Source: an uncultured Thermoguttaceae bacterium (lineage in GTDB: Bacteria > Planctomycetota > Planctomycetia > Pirellulales > Thermoguttaceae). Taken from it: a stretch of DNA of 64,000 nt. The DNA is taken from the NCBI GenBank assembly GCA_938084835.1, contig CALKER010000015.1, forward strand, positions 1 to 64,000. Reading direction: 5' to 3'. The notes under the pieces are model-generated. The model was not told the origin of the DNA, did not search any database, and was given only the letters and a program-made list of their open reading frames with translations. Positions 9,292 through 18,740 of the stretch are shown here, one piece after another. The translations under genes were made by a program, and so were the position numbers. Position 1 is the stretch's first letter. Each line of letters starts with the position of its first letter.

Positions 9292-9673
9292 TGGGGGGCT
9301 CCCGGTTCGCAGCGTCCAACTCTTTAGGAAATAACACCTTTATCTGGGGTATCGTACTCGTCAATTTTATGCTCCGAGGGGGTGGTAGGGAGAAACCCAC
9401 TTTTCCAGATTTTTCGCCGCTTGTGGCTCGTCGGGGGAGTATCGGCAGACACCGAATTCTTGGGCACGCCTTGAGCATATAACCGATGTTGATAAAAGAA
9501 CAAAAACTCTTACTCTGTGAGGCCGTGACCCATAAATCCGCCTCACACACCCACAGGGATCCCGGCAGATATCACCTTCCCGTCAACAGAGGCTAGTGCC
9601 TGCCGTTTCCCCAAGTTCCGTGGAAAATCCCGGTCCCGACGGAATTCTTACGGCGTAGCGGAGGAATACCACC
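9292..9673. other. Divergent intergenic region
   Basis: 382 nt between the leftward cysteine desulfurase gene and the rightward small gene at 9674. It should hold both promoters. On the minus strand TTGACG (around 9358) is a possible -35 element, but no good -10 sits at the right distance. No gene recognised. Confidence 0.45.
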
Positions 9674-9970
9674 ATGAAAAAGCGAACTATTCGGGTCATC
9701 ACCCGCGGAGCAAACGGCGAGCTCCGCATTCGCGATTACGACAGCCCGGAAGAGCTTCTCAAACGCCACCTTCAAATCGGGGTTGATGACTGCAACACCG
9801 ACCTATCCTTGCGTGGACTTCCTGTACTTCGGGGTCTCATTGGCCCTATTCCCGATGGTCCCAACTTTGTCCGTTATGAATCACCGGAGGTATTCGAGGC
9901 AGCAACAAAAGAGTGGAGCCTTGCCAAGCAACCAAGACGGCGTCGCCGCCGTAAGGGATCCACGCCCTAA
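9674..9970 (+). CDS. Small protein with Arg-rich C-terminus, unknown function
   Basis: 98 residues, not recognised. The start is supported by GCGGAGGAA 8 nt before the ATG. The N-terminal half (KKRTIRVITRGANGELRIRD, then an acidic SPEELL stretch) looks like a small alpha/beta fold. The C-terminus ends in a basic run (RRRRRRK at about 87-93) that could bind nucleic acid or ribosomes. No membrane helix or signal peptide. It stands alone between a leftward gene and a 570-nt gap. Codon use resembles the neighbouring genes, so I consider it real; any function would be a guess. Confidence 0.7.
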   Translation: MKKRTIRVITRGANGELRIRDYDSPEELLKRHLQIGVDDCNTDLSLRGLPVLRGLIGPIPDGPNFVRYESPEVFEAATKEWSLAKQPRRRRRRKGSTP

Positions 9971-10540
9971 GCATCCCCGGGAGAATCCTCTCCTCCCCAT
10001 TGGTTCTCCTCCCATGCGAATCGCATCCACGGTGCTCGAAACCTGGGCATTTCCTCGTCGTCTCTGCCCTTGAGGACCGCCCTCGCCGGGGAGACTCACA
10101 TAACGGCAAAGCAAACCCTGCGGATGCTACCGAAAAGGCTCGCAGGACCTCCCGGCACGCAAGCGCATACTCACGCCACTTAAAACTTTTCCCTTGACCA
10201 CAAAAAATAGAACTTCTTCATAAGGTTACGAGGAATGGCCGAACATTCTGCACATGCGGATCTGCTTAGGATAGCTGCCAGCCAAGCCCCCGAGCGTCCG
10301 GCCGAGTTAGTTCCGCACCTCACGGATGCCTTTCCGCCGGCGTGCACGTCCACATTGACAAAAATTTTTCTAGACCCTGACTCCCGTACCAACGACGCAA
10401 AGCCCACAAAGCTACCATCAACCCAGGATCGTTCTCTTTCCAGACGGGCTCCTTCCTAAATCTTTGCCGCCGAAACACGCAAATTTCTGGTCACAGGATT
10501 GTCCCGGTTTCACCCGCCAAGAGCGTCACCGAGTAACCTC
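9971..10540. other. Non-coding gap
   Basis: 570 nt between the small basic protein gene and the 3' end of the alpha-oxoamine synthase gene. A 74-codon rightward frame at 10235 has GAGGA directly touching its ATG, too close for a normal start, and unremarkable composition, so I do not call it. No repeat or hairpin stands out. Confidence 0.45.
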
Positions 10541-11878
10541 TCAAAATGCCGACAGCGACCCTAAAGCAAGCGAGGCGCGAACCGCCGTGAGACTCTCTAA
10601 AAAATGATCGATATCCTCATCGGTGTGCAATGCCGTGGGGATTACCCGAAGAATCGAGCGTCCTAAACGAATTGCCGGATACACCACGGGAGTGACCCAA
10701 ATGCGGTAAAGCGTGCGAAGGGCATGAGCCACGCGTAGCGCCTCTGCCCCCTCCATTTCGATCGGCGTAATCGGCGATTGAGTCCTGCCCACCGAAAATC
10801 CGCGTTCCTTAAGTCCTTGTTGGAGCCGGTTGGTGTTGGCCCACAACTTCTGGCGTAATTCCTCCCCCTGCTGCAACAACTGCAAAGCTATCCGGGTGGC
10901 AGCCACCACGGCCAGGGGCATCGACTTCGTAAACACAAAGGTGGGAGCACGGAAGCGAACATAATCGATAACCTCTTTCGACCCCGCGGCAAACCCTCCA
11001 ATAGTGCCAAACGCTTTGCTAAAAGTGCCAAGGTGCAAATCAACCTGCTCTTCAACACCATAGAAGGCAGCAGTTCCCCGGCCTTCCGGCCCGAAAACCC
11101 CTGTGCCGTGGGCGTCGTCGACAATGAGTCGTACGCCGTAACGATCCTTCAACTCCACAAGCTCTCTAAGCGGGCTTGTATCGCCATCCATGCTGTAAAC
11201 GCCATCAACAATGATGGCCACAGGCCGGATCCCGCCGATCTTTTTCAACTGACTTTCGAGATGATCTAAATCATTGTGACGGAAAGTCCGAATTTCTGCC
11301 TGCGAGATTCGCGCGCCGCACACCAGGGTGGTATGCGCGAACTCGTCAAGTAGAAGGACGTCCCCCGGCCCGGCGAGGCACCCCACAGCACCCATCATCG
11401 CAAGCGCACCGGAGGGAAAAACAATGGCCGCCTCACACCGCTTAAAATGTGCCAATTGCGCTTCTAACTCTTCGTGGGCCTCAGTATTCCCCGTCAACAA
11501 CCGCGAGCCCATCGGAGCTCCGATCCCAAAACGGCTCACGACCGCGGCAGCCGCTGCACACACCTCTGGATGGTTGGCCAACCCCAAATAATTGTTAGTG
11601 CTCAGCTGAAGATATTTCTGACCTTCGAATTCCATCCACGGACCAGCGTTAGCAACGGGCGAATGGGCCAAAAACATTTCGGCTGCCAAAGCCAATTCCT
11701 CAGCCGGAACAATCTTCGGGCCAGAAAAGAACTCTCGACACTTGGCAAAAATGTCTTCCACGGGTGGAAGGCTCCCTTCGCTCACAAAATGGATACACTC
11801 CCAACCTCGCAATCCTAAGTGGTTAATACCCTCCCCTTCCCTAACTCTTAAATCCCTTCCCTTGCCGCGCTTCTGCAA
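10541..11878 (-). CDS. Alpha-oxoamine synthase (KBL / BioF / SPT-type PLP enzyme)
   Basis: Fold-type I PLP enzyme that condenses an amino acid with an acyl-CoA. Seen: STNNYLGLANHPEV, MGSRLLTGNTEAHEELE, the cofactor-stacking segment FAHTTLV, DDAHGTGVFGPEGRG, the PLP-Lys motif GTFSKAFGTIGGFAAG, and a C-terminal PAIRLGRSILRVIPTALHT block. These fit glycine C-acetyltransferase, 8-amino-7-oxononanoate synthase and serine palmitoyltransferase alike. No biotin or threonine dehydrogenase gene is adjacent to decide. The frame opens at a TTG (11878), giving about 60 residues before the conserved core; inner TTG (in GLRGW) or GTG (in FVSEG) starts are equally possible, so the N-terminus is uncertain. 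Confidence 0.88.
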   Translation of the reverse strand: MQKRGKGRDLRVREGEGINHLGLRGWECIHFVSEGSLPPVEDIFAKCREFFSGPKIVPAEELALAAEMFLAHSPVANAGPWMEFEGQKYLQLSTNNYLGLANHPEVCAAAAAVVSRFGIGAPMGSRLLTGNTEAHEELEAQLAHFKRCEAAIVFPSGALAMMGAVGCLAGPGDVLLLDEFAHTTLVCGARISQAEIRTFRHNDLDHLESQLKKIGGIRPVAIIVDGVYSMDGDTSPLRELVELKDRYGVRLIVDDAHGTGVFGPEGRGTAAFYGVEEQVDLHLGTFSKAFGTIGGFAAGSKEVIDYVRFRAPTFVFTKSMPLAVVAATRIALQLLQQGEELRQKLWANTNRLQQGLKERGFSVGRTQSPITPIEMEGAEALRVAHALRTLYRIWVTPVVYPAIRLGRSILRVIPTALHTDEDIDHFLESLTAVRASLALGSLSAF

Positions 11879-12837
11879 GAATGAACTATTGTATCCATAT
11901 ACCCTGGGCCGCCCAAATTATCAGGAATTATTTTTGACCTGTTTGCCCAGACGTTCATGGACCCTCAGTTTCGACGGCGCGCTTGTCAAGAATGCATCGT
12001 CTCGAACACTAAATCAAAATGAACCATTCGGCGAACTGACAAGGCCAAGACCGGTTGTTGCCGGCTTCGAGTTGCCATAAATGCAACCGAAAAGAAGCTT
12101 TCAAGGTCGACCGGCCTCAACTTTTTGCTGAAGACTTTCTTCGCCAAATCTTCCCCCCTTTTTGTTGGACAATTAGCCACCAAGCCGCTGCTGCAAATGC
12201 CGGAGAACTTTTTCAGGATGAAAGGTACGGTTTTCCCCAGGAAGTTTTTTCCGCACTTCTGCCAAAACTGTTATCGCCCCCTCGAACCACCCCCCGCGGA
12301 ATGAAGAAACGCCTTCCTGGAAGGCTTCTGAGCCGTGGTCTGAAGAAAACTGCCGGGCTGAGCGTACCCACCCAAGTCAAATTCTTCCCAAGTTGGTCGG
12401 TTAAGCCGAGCAGCCTTACCAGCTAACAAAAAATTCTGGGTGACCGGACCGAACACGCCGATCTTTGGGATTTATTACGCTAAATGCATTTTTCGACCGA
12501 ATCATTTGAAAGAGGGACATGCTTAATCCCTCAACTTGGCACCATACACAATCGGACACCCCGCCTGGGAGTTGCAGTGGGTGGCTAAGCAAACTTTGCG
12601 CAACCCCCCATGACCGACCGAACCTCGTTCTTAAAAAGTACATTATGCCCCGGGGGAACGGGTCCCCAAACAGGGTCAACTCCTGCCGGAACTATAGCCG
12701 ACAAAAAACAATAGAGGTCCCCGTTTAACGAGCTGAATCATCACAGGCTGTCCGTGCGACAAGGGGAGGTCACTCGGTAGAGCACCCTTTCCCAAGAAAT
12801 ATGCATTCCGAAAATTCACCCAAATAGGAGGGAAGGC
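11879..12837. other. Long non-coding divergent gap
   Basis: 959 nt between divergent genes. A 123-codon rightward frame (12055-12426) lacks a ribosome binding site and has no recognisable protein features. The string GGTCACTCGGTAGAGCACC near 12765 resembles a tRNA D-arm, but no anticodon or T-arm follows. I see no supported gene or RNA. Confidence 0.45.
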
Positions 12838-13764
12838 ATGCGACGTTTGGTGACAGGATTTTTGTTAACGCTGGCCATATTCGCAGGGGGCAGTAAGGCT
12901 TTCGCGGATAACCAGGCGGTCGCCGACCGAATAGCGGCCAACCTGCGTGATAGCGGCCAGTTACGCAACTATCGGATCGAAGTTCGAGTGGCCGACGGTA
13001 TCGCCACATTAGAGGGAACCGTGGCAAGCATCGAGCAGATGAATACTGCGTTAGGAATTGCTGCTCGTACCGAGGGGGTCTCCCGGGTCATCAACCGCTT
13101 AAAGGTCGGACCCGTGGAAACTGCCGTGCCCACTCAAGAACAAACGCCACCGCGAATCATGACGTTTGGAAGCCCGCCGGCGCAAAAACTCCAAGTGGAA
13201 ATTAACGCTCCTGCGGAGGATCAAACTCCGGTAGTGCCTGTGTCGGCGCCCTCGCCACCCCGGGTGTTACTGCCCGCACCAATGCAAGTGGAATTAGCCC
13301 CCCCTGCGGAACAGACCACTTCTCAGATGCCTCAACCGCAAGGCCACTCCAATACAATCCTGGCTCAGGGCCCTGCGGCTATTATTATGGTGCCCACGGC
13401 CGCGGCACTCGGCAATCGACCTCTTCCCGTGGCGTACATTCAGCCGACCGGTCCTGTATCTGGAGGAGGTTACGTGATGCCGGTCGCAGCCGGGCCGGCT
13501 CCCATGGTCTACAATCAGCCTTACCTCCCAAAGTATGCTTGGCCGAGTTATGCCCCCTATCCCAACTATGCCTCCCTTACCTACCCACGACAATACTCCC
13601 CCACCGCTTGGCCATATATCGGTCCGTTCTATCCCTATCCGCAGGTACCACTCGGGTGGCGTCGGGTAACTCTAGAGTGGCATGACGGCTGGTGGTTCCT
13701 CGATTTTGATGATGGCTCGCGATCGAAGGGATTGCTCTCGGGCCTCCTGCATCCGTTGCGATAG
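12838..13764 (+). CDS. Secreted BON-domain protein with Pro-rich linker
   Basis: 308 residues. An N-terminal signal peptide (RRLVTGFLLTLAIFAGG, cleavage probably after AFA near 24) is followed by a BON domain at about 26-88 (VADRIAANLRDSGQL, VRVADGIATLEGTVAS, GVSRVINRLKV), a fold known to bind phospholipid or envelope surfaces. Residues 95-250 are rich in Pro, Gln and Ala, then Tyr/Pro. The end is a compact aromatic segment (RVTLEWHDGWWFLDFDDGSR) that may be a small terminal domain. The ribosome binding site AGGAGGGAAGG precedes the ATG. Probably an outer-membrane or periplasmic protein. A GC-rich hairpin at 13879 may end the transcript. Confidence 0.85.
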   Translation: MRRLVTGFLLTLAIFAGGSKAFADNQAVADRIAANLRDSGQLRNYRIEVRVADGIATLEGTVASIEQMNTALGIAARTEGVSRVINRLKVGPVETAVPTQEQTPPRIMTFGSPPAQKLQVEINAPAEDQTPVVPVSAPSPPRVLLPAPMQVELAPPAEQTTSQMPQPQGHSNTILAQGPAAIIMVPTAAALGNRPLPVAYIQPTGPVSGGGYVMPVAAGPAPMVYNQPYLPKYAWPSYAPYPNYASLTYPRQYSPTAWPYIGPFYPYPQVPLGWRRVTLEWHDGWWFLDFDDGSRSKGLLSGLLHPLR

Positions 13765-14580
13765 AATTCACCAAACGCCGTGCCGAAGGCGGCTCCACAC
13801 CGCCGTTCCTCCTGGTCACAAACTGGGAGCGACATCGCTGCTGGTAACCTCTGTATGCCAGCAGGATGTCCCGACGACGGCCCCTGGGCCATTTATGGCC
13901 AGGGGCCTTCCGCCGTTTAGGCTCCCTACGAAGGTCTCGCCAAAATAAGCCCTCTCATTTTTCTCCAACCGGAGCGCCGGTTCAACCTTGTCATCCCGTC
14001 TCCAAATTGCCTCGCACCGCGTCCGAGGATAACTTCCGATGGCCTAAGCATTTTCGGTAAGCTTTGTGAACGCGGGTACCTCAAGGATCTCCGAACAGTG
14101 CGTGGAGAGAGGTTACCAAATTTGGCCCGCCATTGTCCTCAAGCCCCTTGCCTACAGTTGGCAAAGCCCGCGTCAAAGGAGTAAAATGCCCCTTCGACTT
14201 GTGGCGTTCTGACGGGTGCTCTCCATTGGTGCCTAAACCGATCGGGGAAAGTTCCATAAGATCTCGGTCCCTCGCTTTTGATGTGAGTGTTGACTCCGAA
14301 CCAATTGGGGGGACAGACTAATCGGCTTACCCCGACTGGCGCCCGCAGGTTACTTAAACCTCCGCGGATAATGCTAAAGAAAGCGGCAGATAAAATAGAC
14401 CAAACGGTGTCCGAGGCGAAGACGGTCCAACGGCCATCCGGGAAAATTTCGGACAGCTGCCAATCGCGATAACAGTTACCGTAAGAGCATTGTCAAAAGG
14501 TGGGGCCTGCTGGCGAGGGATGAAAATCACTGAAGAATCTTTTTACCAACAATCCCCACTAGTTTTTACCAATAATCCCC
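13765..14580. other. Non-coding gap before the lut genes
   Basis: 816 nt holding the hairpin at 13879-13907 and the direct repeats at 14540-14581. An AAAGGAGTAAA ribosome-binding-like string near 14175 is followed by a frame of only 8 codons. Nothing else recognised. Confidence 0.45.
13879..13907 (+). terminator. GC-rich hairpin, possible terminator of the BON gene
   Basis: The left arm GGCCCCTGGGCCA pairs with TGGCCAGGGGCC around a TTTA loop: 12 base pairs with one bulged G. It lies 115 nt after the BON gene stop. The following bases are TTCCGCCGTTT rather than a clean T-run, so a role as an intrinsic terminator is likely but not certain. Confidence 0.5.
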
Positions 14581-14581
14581 A
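14540..14581. repeat. Direct repeat 19 nt x 2 just before lutA
   Basis: TTTTTACCAACAATCCCCA (14540-14558) and TTTTTACCAATAATCCCCA (14563-14581) differ at one base and start 23 nt apart, about two helical turns. The second ends on the A of the longest lutA start codon. The reverse complement of 14 bases of the unit occurs at 26782-26795 (TGGGGATTATTGGT). The position suggests an operator for the lut genes or a 5' element of their mRNA. Confidence 0.7.
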
Positions 14582-15402
14582 TGAGCCCTGCGGCCATGAA
14601 CAGTTCGCTTCAAAAGCCCACAGATTTTAGGGAAATGAGTTACCCACCTTATCGCAGGGGGGAACCCGTTGCCTTGTTCGTGCCGTGCTACATCGATCAG
14701 TTTTATCCCCGCCTTGCTGAAGCAACCGTTCGGCTGTTGTCCGGGTTCGGTGTTCCAGTCCGATTCCCGGCGGAGCAAACATGCTGTGGACAGCCGGCTT
14801 TTAACTCCGGGTACTGGAACGAAGCGCGACGGGTAGCAAGCCACTTCGCTCGATGCTTCGCCCCCTTTCAGTGGATTATCTGCCCCTCCGGGTCGTGTGC
14901 CGCTATGTGTCGCGTTTTTTATGAGCTGCTTGACCCAGGGGGAAAGCTTCCGGAGGTGGGTCGGCGCGTCTTCGAGGTTTGCGAGTTCCTCGTGAACTGT
15001 TTAGGAATTCGGGAAGTGAACGTCTCTTTCCCTTATCGTGTCACGCTCCACATTGGGTGCCATACGCGGCGGGAACTAGGGGTAATCGATCCCCCCCGAA
15101 TTCTTGTGGAGTCCCTTCGGGACGTACGCTTCTGCCCTCTCCCCGATGCGGAGGAATGTTGCGGATTCGGAGGCACATTTTCGGTAAAGATGCCAGGGAT
15201 CTCAGTGGCCATGGGCCAAGCTAAGGCCGAGTGCATAGTCGCCTCCCAAGCCGAGTGGCTGTTGACAACTGATATTAGCTGCCTGATGCACCTGGAGGGC
15301 ATCTTGCGGCGGCACCCTCAGGGAAAAGAGATTCGTGTGGCCCACGTTGTGGAAGTGCTCGCCGGAATGCACGACGGAAGGCCGCTTGCAGGCCCCAAAT
15401 GA
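14581..15402 (+). CDS. lutA: Lactate utilization protein A (CCG-domain Fe-S protein)
   Basis: Subunit of the cytoplasmic LutABC complex that oxidises L-lactate to pyruvate. Two cysteine-rich CCG domains are visible: VALFVPCYIDQFYP with TCCGQPAFNSGY, and LHIGCHTRRELGV with ECCGFGGTFSVKMPGIS. Length (273) and domain order match LutA/YkgE. The start is uncertain: ATGs at 14581, 14596 and 14635 all lack a good ribosome binding site, and homologues usually begin only a few residues before the VALFV block, which favours 14635. lutB follows after about 200 nt and lutC after a further gap, so the operon is looser than usual. Confidence 0.9.
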   Translation: MSPAAMNSSLQKPTDFREMSYPPYRRGEPVALFVPCYIDQFYPRLAEATVRLLSGFGVPVRFPAEQTCCGQPAFNSGYWNEARRVASHFARCFAPFQWIICPSGSCAAMCRVFYELLDPGGKLPEVGRRVFEVCEFLVNCLGIREVNVSFPYRVTLHIGCHTRRELGVIDPPRILVESLRDVRFCPLPDAEECCGFGGTFSVKMPGISVAMGQAKAECIVASQAEWLLTTDISCLMHLEGILRRHPQGKEIRVAHVVEVLAGMHDGRPLAGPK

Positions 15403-15604
15403 GTCGAAAGAAGAAGTGGGGTTTACGATTATTCCGGTTTAAGAGGTGCCTACTTCCCTTACGGGAAGAGCCGCCGGCAATTGGGGAAAAAATCAGTTAG
15501 GGAAAGAGGTGAACCCGCTTGGAAACATCAATTAATGCGACACGTTGTCAACAAATTCCAAAAAGGCTGATCGATGGTCATCCTCGTGAATGAGGCAGCT
15601 GAGT

Positions 15605-17050
15605 ATGAAGATTTCGCCCCTGGAAGGAGCCGCGTTTCACACAGCAGAGACCAAATGGCTGGCCGAACCTCGTGGCCCGAAGGCTCTGGAGGTTGCCACC
15701 AAGCGCTCCGCCAAAACTCGCGACGAAATAGCTGCGAGGATCCTTCAATGGGAGTCGTGGCGCGAGCAAGCCTCGCGCATCAAAGCCTATGCCATCGCCC
15801 ATCTGGATGAACTTCTCTCCCAGTTTGAGGAGAACATCACAGCCCGAGGGGCAACCGTGCTATGGGCAGAAAACGCTCGCCAAGCCAACGAGCATCTGTT
15901 GACCATCGCGAAAAAGCACAATGTGCGAATGGTCGTGAAATCCAAGTCGATGGTCTCCGAAGAAATGGAACTAAATCATGTATTGGAGGCCCAAGGAATT
16001 CAGGCGGTGGAGACCGATTTAGGGGAGTTCTTGGTGCAGTTGGCTGGGCAGCGGCCGACGCATATCGTGACTCCTGCCCTCCACCTGTCGGCCGAAGACG
16101 TTGGCCGGCTTTTTGCCGAAAAGTTAGGCGAACCTTTTACCCGTCAGCACGAACAATTGACGGCTATTGCCCGACGACACCTCCGCCGACGGTTTTTGGA
16201 GGCCGGCATGGGTATCTCTGGAACAAACTTTGCCATCGCAGATGTGGGGGCCATCTGCGTGGTGGAAAACGAGGGTAATGCAGGTTTGTCGATGGCCACA
16301 CCACCTGTGCATGTGGCTTTAATGGGCATCGAAAAAATTATCCCAAGCATCGTGCATTTGCCCCTGTTTCTGCAACTTTTAGGTCGCAGTGGCACGGGGC
16401 AGAAGCTCACCGCCTACACCCATTTGATTTACGGGCCTTCCCCAGGTCAGAGATTTTACGTAATTATTGTGGACAATGGCCGAACGCGAATCCTTTCTGA
16501 CCCCAGGCTCCGATCGGCGCTTCACTGCATTCGCTGCGGCGCCTGTCTCAATGCTTGTCCTGTTTATCGCCGAGTAGGCGGATGGGCTTACGGCTGGATT
16601 TATCCGGGCCCCATCGGAGCAGTAATAACCCCCATGCTCGTAGGCATCGATAAAGCCGGAAAACTTCCCTTTGCGAGCTCTTTGTGTGGCGCTTGCTACG
16701 AGGTCTGTCCGGTTAAGATCGACATTCCCCACAAACTTGTTTACCTTCGGCATCTGGCCACAACGCACCGATCCCCTGTGCGATCGCGGTTGGAAAAACT
16801 CGTATGGTGGGGGTGGTCGCTGACCATGGGAAGGAAATGGCGGTACGTGCTTGCCACCGGTCTGGCACGCCTAGGCATGCGGTGGGTTAGCTGGTCTCCC
16901 TGGAAACCGAAGCTCCTGCGAGCCTGGCTCCGGGCCCGTGATCTGCCTCCGTTGCCGCCGCAGGGACCGTTCCGAAAGTCGTGGAAAAAGCTGGAAAAAG
17001 AGCTACAAATTTCTGGACAGCCACCAACGGCTCAAAGTCATAAAGCATAA
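15605..17050 (+). CDS. lutB: Lactate utilization protein B (LUD plus 4Fe-4S domains)
   Basis: Iron-sulfur subunit of LutABC. The N-terminal LUD domain contains VVKSKSMVSEEMELNHVLE, ETDLGEFLVQLAGQRPTHIV and GISGTNFAIADVGAICVVENEGN. Two ferredoxin-type clusters follow: CIRCGACLNACPVYR (about 304-318) and CGACYEVCPVKIDIP (about 358-372). A C-terminal tail of about 100 residues is Trp/Arg-rich. I start at 15605 because GAGG lies 9 nt before that ATG and homologues begin close to there; an in-frame ATG at 15590 would add five residues. It is the best conserved of the three lut genes. Confidence 0.93.
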   Translation: MKISPLEGAAFHTAETKWLAEPRGPKALEVATKRSAKTRDEIAARILQWESWREQASRIKAYAIAHLDELLSQFEENITARGATVLWAENARQANEHLLTIAKKHNVRMVVKSKSMVSEEMELNHVLEAQGIQAVETDLGEFLVQLAGQRPTHIVTPALHLSAEDVGRLFAEKLGEPFTRQHEQLTAIARRHLRRRFLEAGMGISGTNFAIADVGAICVVENEGNAGLSMATPPVHVALMGIEKIIPSIVHLPLFLQLLGRSGTGQKLTAYTHLIYGPSPGQRFYVIIVDNGRTRILSDPRLRSALHCIRCGACLNACPVYRRVGGWAYGWIYPGPIGAVITPMLVGIDKAGKLPFASSLCGACYEVCPVKIDIPHKLVYLRHLATTHRSPVRSRLEKLVWWGWSLTMGRKWRYVLATGLARLGMRWVSWSPWKPKLLRAWLRARDLPPLPPQGPFRKSWKKLEKELQISGQPPTAQSHKA

Positions 17051-17471
17051 AACCGGACATCGATGGCACAACCTTCCCACCACGAGCCTTGAGGTAAAAA
17101 GTTGAATTGCGAGGTAAGAACTTTTTGCGGAGGCATCTGCGGTCGGGCAGGGTGGCGGGTTGTGGGCAGCCTGTGCTTCCAAGCAGGTTAACAGCTCCGA
17201 AACACGCAATGTCCGGTGCCAAACAGTCAGGGACAAGTCTCATAAGAACTCCGCCAAAACCTTGCCCGACTCAAATAGCGTATCCGACACAAAAGATTGC
17301 CTTACGAGAAGCAAAGCCAGCTCGGGACAAGCGCACTATTTGGTGTTGAGGCAGACTCACGGTCGTCCGACCATACCTTGCCCTTGGCATTTTGGGTTGT
17401 GGTGCAGATTTACTAATGCGCAGGCGGGCGGCTGATTCGGCGGGTTGAGATTTTCCGATGGAGGTGATACG
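17051..17471. other. Gap between lutB and lutC
   Basis: 421 nt, long for the inside of a lut operon. It holds the AT-rich hairpin at 17096-17126. The small frames have no start signals. lutC may therefore have its own promoter, which I cannot place. Confidence 0.45.
17096..17126 (+). terminator. AT-rich hairpin after lutB, weak terminator or attenuator
   Basis: A perfect 8-bp inverted repeat, AAAAAGTT and AACTTTTT, around a 15-nt loop, 45 nt after the lutB stop. The right arm ends in T5. The stem is AT-rich and so weak; it could act as a terminator on either strand or reduce read-through into lutC. Confidence 0.35.
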
Positions 17472-18131
17472 GTGGCCACGCCTCGAGAGCGCATGTTAGA
17501 AAGAATTCGTCAGGCCTTGAGGGATCTTCCCCCCAACGCGGTTGATCGGCCGGGGACTCCCCAGGTTTGGCCACAGGACACCTCGCCGCCAGAAGTGCTT
17601 TTTGCCCGCTTTGAGCAGGAAGTGGCGGCGGTCAACGGTGAGGCGATCCGTGTCGGGTCGGCGGAACAGGCAGCCGCACGATTACGCGCCTTGGCCGAGC
17701 AGTTCAGCTGGCATCGCATAGGGTGTCGACAGCATGAGTTAACCGATGCGATCTTGGCCGGCCTTCCCCCAAGCCAAGTGTGTCGTGTTACCGACTCGTG
17801 GCCACCGGAAAAAATCGCAGAGCTCGATGCCGCCGTCGTTGTGGGCGAGATATTTCTCGCCGACACGGGGTCGTCTCTAATACTGTGCCATGAAAGGTGG
17901 GAGCGGCTTTTATGCTATTTGCCGCCAGCTTGTGTGGTCTTGGGTCACCTGGAGCGTCTATACTGCCATTTGCCGGCCGCTTGGCCGGTCGTAGCAGCCT
18001 GGTCCCAAGACCGCCATACTCAGGGTGAGTTTGTCATCATTACCGGACCAAGCCGAACATCGGATATTGAAAAGGTCCTCACGCTGGGGGTTCACGGCCC
18101 AAAGCAACTTTGGATTATGCTAGTGGACTAA
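17472..18131 (+). CDS. lutC: Lactate utilization protein C (LUD domain)
   Basis: Third LutABC subunit, a single LUD domain of 219 residues. Seen: RERMLERIRQALRDLP at the N-terminus, AELDAAVVVGEIFLADTGS (the usual 'Ala-Asp-Thr-Gly' core), CVVLGHLERLYCHLP, and FVIITGPSRTSDIEKVLTLG with VHGPKQL near the end, all as in LutC/YkgG. The frame is open upstream, but the GTG at 17472 has GGAGGTG 6 nt before it and starts ATPRERMLERIRQAL, the normal family N-terminus. Confidence 0.92.
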   Translation: MATPRERMLERIRQALRDLPPNAVDRPGTPQVWPQDTSPPEVLFARFEQEVAAVNGEAIRVGSAEQAAARLRALAEQFSWHRIGCRQHELTDAILAGLPPSQVCRVTDSWPPEKIAELDAAVVVGEIFLADTGSSLILCHERWERLLCYLPPACVVLGHLERLYCHLPAAWPVVAAWSQDRHTQGEFVIITGPSRTSDIEKVLTLGVHGPKQLWIMLVD

Positions 18132-18740
18132 CTAGCGCACGGTGCTCCAATCGGTGCGGACCATGAGTTTGCTTGCTTCTGAGGTCGCCGGGGGCACCGA
18201 TCACGACCTAGACTACCGGGCACGTCCAATCTAACGGCTGTGACGCCTGAATTACTGACGACAACTCACACTGCCATGTTTGTCCCGGGAACTTCAAACA
18301 ACAAGTTCGGTGGCCTCGAGGATTGGCTTCAGGCGTACCCAGAGGAGGGAATTCCTCGCGCTTCAGACATGGCTCGGTGTGGAACAAGTCGACTGCCAAA
18401 ATCGAAAGCATGGGCCAAGCTACTTCCATAAAATCACACGGGGCTCGGGTTAGTACAAAATATAAGCAGGGTTTATCTTTGGTATTCCGCACGTGTACAA
18501 AGACTCACTGAAGGGCTCACTGGGAACAAGCTGTTGGCCTTCGCCATTGTTTTCGAACATTCAACTGCAAGCTTGAGGTGAGGATTTGGTCGGCGTCAAA
18601 ATGGACGCTACACATACAAACTGCCTACGTTGAGTCACAGGCCAGGTGCTGCGGTTTTACGGTATTGTCGCGGCTGATTGAGGATAAGCCTGCAACCGTG
18701 TCGATGTAAACAGCCGGGCTAGTTTCGGGAGGTGGGTCCC
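18132..18740. other. Non-coding gap between lutC and the isomerase-like gene
   Basis: 609 nt without a supported gene. A promoter for the downstream isomerase-like gene is expected, but no matching -35/-10 pair is clear. No notable repeat. Confidence 0.45.

Noticed and set aside
10235..10459. 74-codon rightward frame with GAGGA before the ATG
   Set aside because: The purine run touches the ATG, leaving no spacer, and the protein sequence has no features.
12055..12426. 123-codon rightward frame
   Set aside because: No ribosome binding site, composition typical of random frames, no recognisable features.
12755..12790. GGTCACTCGGTAGAGCACC, like a tRNA D-arm
   Set aside because: No anticodon arm, T-arm or acceptor stem follows.
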